Shown here: one piece after another, positions 4,525 to 6,326 of the stretch
Layout of the letters: each line of letters starts with the position of its first letter
How positions within the stretch are numbered: position 1 is the stretch's first letter
Assembly: GCA_003142355.1 (NCBI GenBank)
Contig: PLMF01000325.1
Location: 933-7,258 of the forward strand
From: Bryobacterales bacterium
GTDB lineage: Bacteria > Acidobacteriota > Terriglobia > Bryobacterales > Bryobacteraceae
Length of the DNA: 6,326 bases
Reading direction: 5' to 3'
Notes under the pieces: model-generated
What the model saw: the letters and a program-made list of their open reading frames with translations, nothing else
What the model was told of the DNA's origin: nothing
Databases searched by the model: none
Translations under genes and position numbers: made by a program

Positions 4525-6326
4525 TTATTCGACCCGTTCCAGAATCACGGCGGTGGCGTCGAAATCGCCGCGAAGATTCAGGTTCAGGCCCGCCTTCATG
4601 AGGTAGGCGCCGCTCAGTTGCGGCGGCGCGTCCACCAGTTTCCCGTCAATCGACTCGACGCGGTAGACCGCGCGCTCGTCGAGCCCCCGCAGGCTGATCG
4701 TAGGCGCCGCCGTGCTGTATTGCTGCGAGTGCCGGAAGGCGAACAGCACGGCCTGCCTGCCGTCGGACGACACGTATTCGTTGGCCGCGACATCGTTTCG
4801 CGGCGACAGCAGCCGATACAGGCCGCCGGTCTGGACCGTCGCCCGGATGCGCTTGTAGACCGCGATCATCTTCGCCGCCATCTCGGAATCCTGCGCCGTC
4901 CAGTGGTTCAGGTTGGCCCCGATCCCCAGCGCTCCCTGCATGGCCACCAGGAACCGGAACGCGAGCGGCGTCGTCCGGCCATTCATGTTGGGAACGTCGG
5001 TCACCCACGCGGACATCGTTTTCGGGGTATAGGCCTGGGTGAATCCCTCCTGGATGCGCAGGCGGTCGAAGGCCTCGGTGTTGTCGGACGTCCAGACTTC
5101 TTCGACGCGCTGCAGAATCCCCAGGTCCACGCGCCCGCCGCCGCCCGAGCACGATTCGATTTCGAGCTGGGGATGCCGCGCACGCAGGCGGTCGATGATT
5201 TCGTACAGGTTGCGGACGTACTCCACCCACAGCTTTCTCTGGTCCGCCGGCGCCGCCTCCGGCCAGCCCGGTTCGGAGAAGGTCCGGTTCATGTCCCACT
5301 TGAAGTAGCGTATGTGGTTCTCGCTGGCGAGTTTGTCCAGCACCGTGAACAGGTGCTCTTTCACGTCGTTGCGCGCCAGGTTCAAAATCATCTGGTTGCG
5401 CAACTCGCTGCGCGGCCGGCCCGGAAAGTTCATGACCCAATCGGGATGCTGGCGATACAGGTCGCTATCGGCGTTGACCATCTCCGGCTCGACCCACAGC
5501 CCGAAGTCCATACCGAGGCCGTTCACGTGGTCGATGAGGCCTTTCAAGCCCTGCGGGAATTTCTTCGGATTTACGACCCAGTCGCCCAGGCCGGCGTGGT
5601 CGTCGTTGCGCGCGCCGAACCATCCGTCGTCCATCACGAACAGCTCGACCCCCAACTTAGCGGCCTTGTCCGCCAGTTCCGTCTGCCCGGCTTCGTTGAC
5701 GTTGAAGGTGGTCGCCTCCCATGAGTTGTACAGCACCGGACGCAGCCGCGAAGAGGCGCCGCCCGGCAGAATCTGCTCCCGCTCGAAGCGGTGCAGGGTG
5801 CGCGAGGCGCCGCCGAAGCCGCTCTCGGAGAAGCCGGCGTAGAACTCAGGCGTCTCCAGGGTCTCGCCGGGCTTCAGCGGGTACGAGAAATCGAACGTGT
5901 TGAACCCGCCCGTCACGCGCACCTGCCGGTAGGGCGTCTGCTCGACGGTGATGCGCCAGTTCCCGCTCCACCCCAGCGCGCCGAACCACACCCGCCCGTT
6001 CTCCTCCGTGGCGTCGCCGGCGTCGATGGCGAACCACGGGTTGATATTGTGGCCGGTGTGTCCCGAGCGGCTCTCCAGCACCTTCATCCCCTCGTGAACC
6101 GGCTCGCGGTTGAGCTGCGTTTCGGCGGCCCACCGGCCGGTGAGATAACTGAGCTGGTATCCGTCTCCCGGCGGCAGGTTCCAGGTTGCCGATTGCGCGC
6201 TCTCGATCGCGAGGGGCCGCGCCGTCCCGTTGCGGATGGTGGCATGGCGCCGCAGGATGCCCTGTTCCGGATACACGCGGTAATGGAGCGTCACTTCGAT
6301 GGCGTCGCGGATGTCGCGCAGCGTGA
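4525..6326 (-). CDS. GH36 alpha-galactosidase, N-terminus beyond the window
   Basis: The enzyme hydrolyses terminal alpha-galactosyl residues from oligosaccharides such as melibiose or raffinose, or from galactomannan side chains. About 599 residues are visible, read leftward from 6324. GH36 enzymes are usually about 700-740 residues, so roughly 100-140 N-terminal residues are missing. Numbering from the first whole codon, the order is the N-terminal beta-sandwich (to about 190), the TIM barrel (about 195-500) and a C-terminal beta domain. Barrel motifs are MDDGWFG (231-237), WVEPEMVN (277-284), KWDMNR with the nucleophile D344 (codon 5293-5295), CSGGGGR from C392, and TSDNTEA with the acid/base D414 (codon 5083-5085). 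All expected catalytic residues are present. A GTG at 6292-6294 is in frame but the conserved sequence continues upstream, so it is not the start. Export cannot be judged. The gene converges on the hgc operon and has no evident functional link to it. Confidence 0.95.
   Translation of the reverse strand, partial: TLRDIRDAIEVTLHYRVYPEQGILRRHATIRNGTARPLAIESAQSATWNLPPGDGYQLSYLTGRWAAETQLNREPVHEGMKVLESRSGHTGHNINPWFAIDAGDATEENGRVWFGALGWSGNWRITVEQTPYRQVRVTGGFNTFDFSYPLKPGETLETPEFYAGFSESGFGGASRTLHRFEREQILPGGASSRLRPVLYNSWEATTFNVNEAGQTELADKAAKLGVELFVMDDGWFGARNDDHAGLGDWVVNPKKFPQGLKGLIDHVNGLGMDFGLWVEPEMVNADSDLYRQHPDWVMNFPGRPRSELRNQMILNLARNDVKEHLFTVLDKLASENHIRYFKWDMNRTFSEPGWPEAAPADQRKLWVEYVRNLYEIIDRLRARHPQLEIESCSGGGGRVDLGILQRVEEVWTSDNTEAFDRLRIQEGFTQAYTPKTMSAWVTDVPNMNGRTTPLAFRFLVAMQGALGIGANLNHWTAQDSEMAAKMIAVYKRIRATVQTGGLYRLLSPRNDVAANEYVSSDGRQAVLFAFRHSQQYSTAAPTISLRGLDERAVYRVESIDGKLVDAPPQLSGAYLMKAGLNLNLRGDFDATAVILERVE

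Noticed and set aside
4474..5724. Long plus-strand open frame of 416 codons
   Set aside because: It lies antisense to the GH36 gene, whose catalytic motifs are intact, and reads as a His/Arg/Val-rich shadow typical of GC-rich DNA.
6292..6294. GTG as the start of the alpha-galactosidase
   Set aside because: The frame stays open to the window edge with plausible family sequence (TLRDIRDAIEV), and the protein would lack much of its N-terminal domain.

Overview
The window is GC-rich except for one AT-rich patch near 2670-2695. It shows no tRNA, rRNA, CRISPR array, transposase or attachment site. The secreted proteins of unknown function, the GH36 alpha-galactosidase and the general style of the proteins suggest a soil, peat or sediment Acidobacteriota of the Bryobacter/Solibacter type. 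This is inference from protein character only and was not tested by phylogeny.

Layout. (1) Bases 1-2633 hold three tightly packed plus-strand genes: the tail of a probable phosphoesterase-like protein, a secreted protein of unknown function, and a larger secreted protein carrying a duplicated beta-rich segment. (2) An AT-rich intergenic stretch (2634-2695) carries a good promoter and nested inverted repeats just before a GTG start. (3) A three-gene plus-strand operon follows (2696-4505): a MarR-family regulator with a cysteine-rich tail, then hgcA, then hgcB. (4) A convergent minus-strand GH36 alpha-galactosidase (4525 to the window edge) is cut off at its N-terminus.

The centre of interest is the operon. 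HgcA is recognised by its cap-helix motif NVWCAAGK, followed by about five membrane helices. HgcB is recognised by two 4Fe-4S motifs, the CMQCGAC signature, an isolated conserved cysteine and a terminal cysteine pair. Together they are the known gene pair for microbial mercury methylation: HgcB passes electrons to the corrinoid of HgcA, which transfers a methyl group to Hg(II). The regulator gene overlaps hgcA by 14 bases and hgcB follows hgcA after 15 bases, so the three are probably made from one transcript. The promoter sits so close to the regulator's GTG that the message may be leaderless, and inverted repeats over the -10 suggest autoregulation. The hgcAB pair itself is known biology. 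The less familiar parts are the acidobacterial setting, a dedicated cysteine-rich MarR regulator locked to hgcA, and an extra CxC motif at the HgcA N-terminus.
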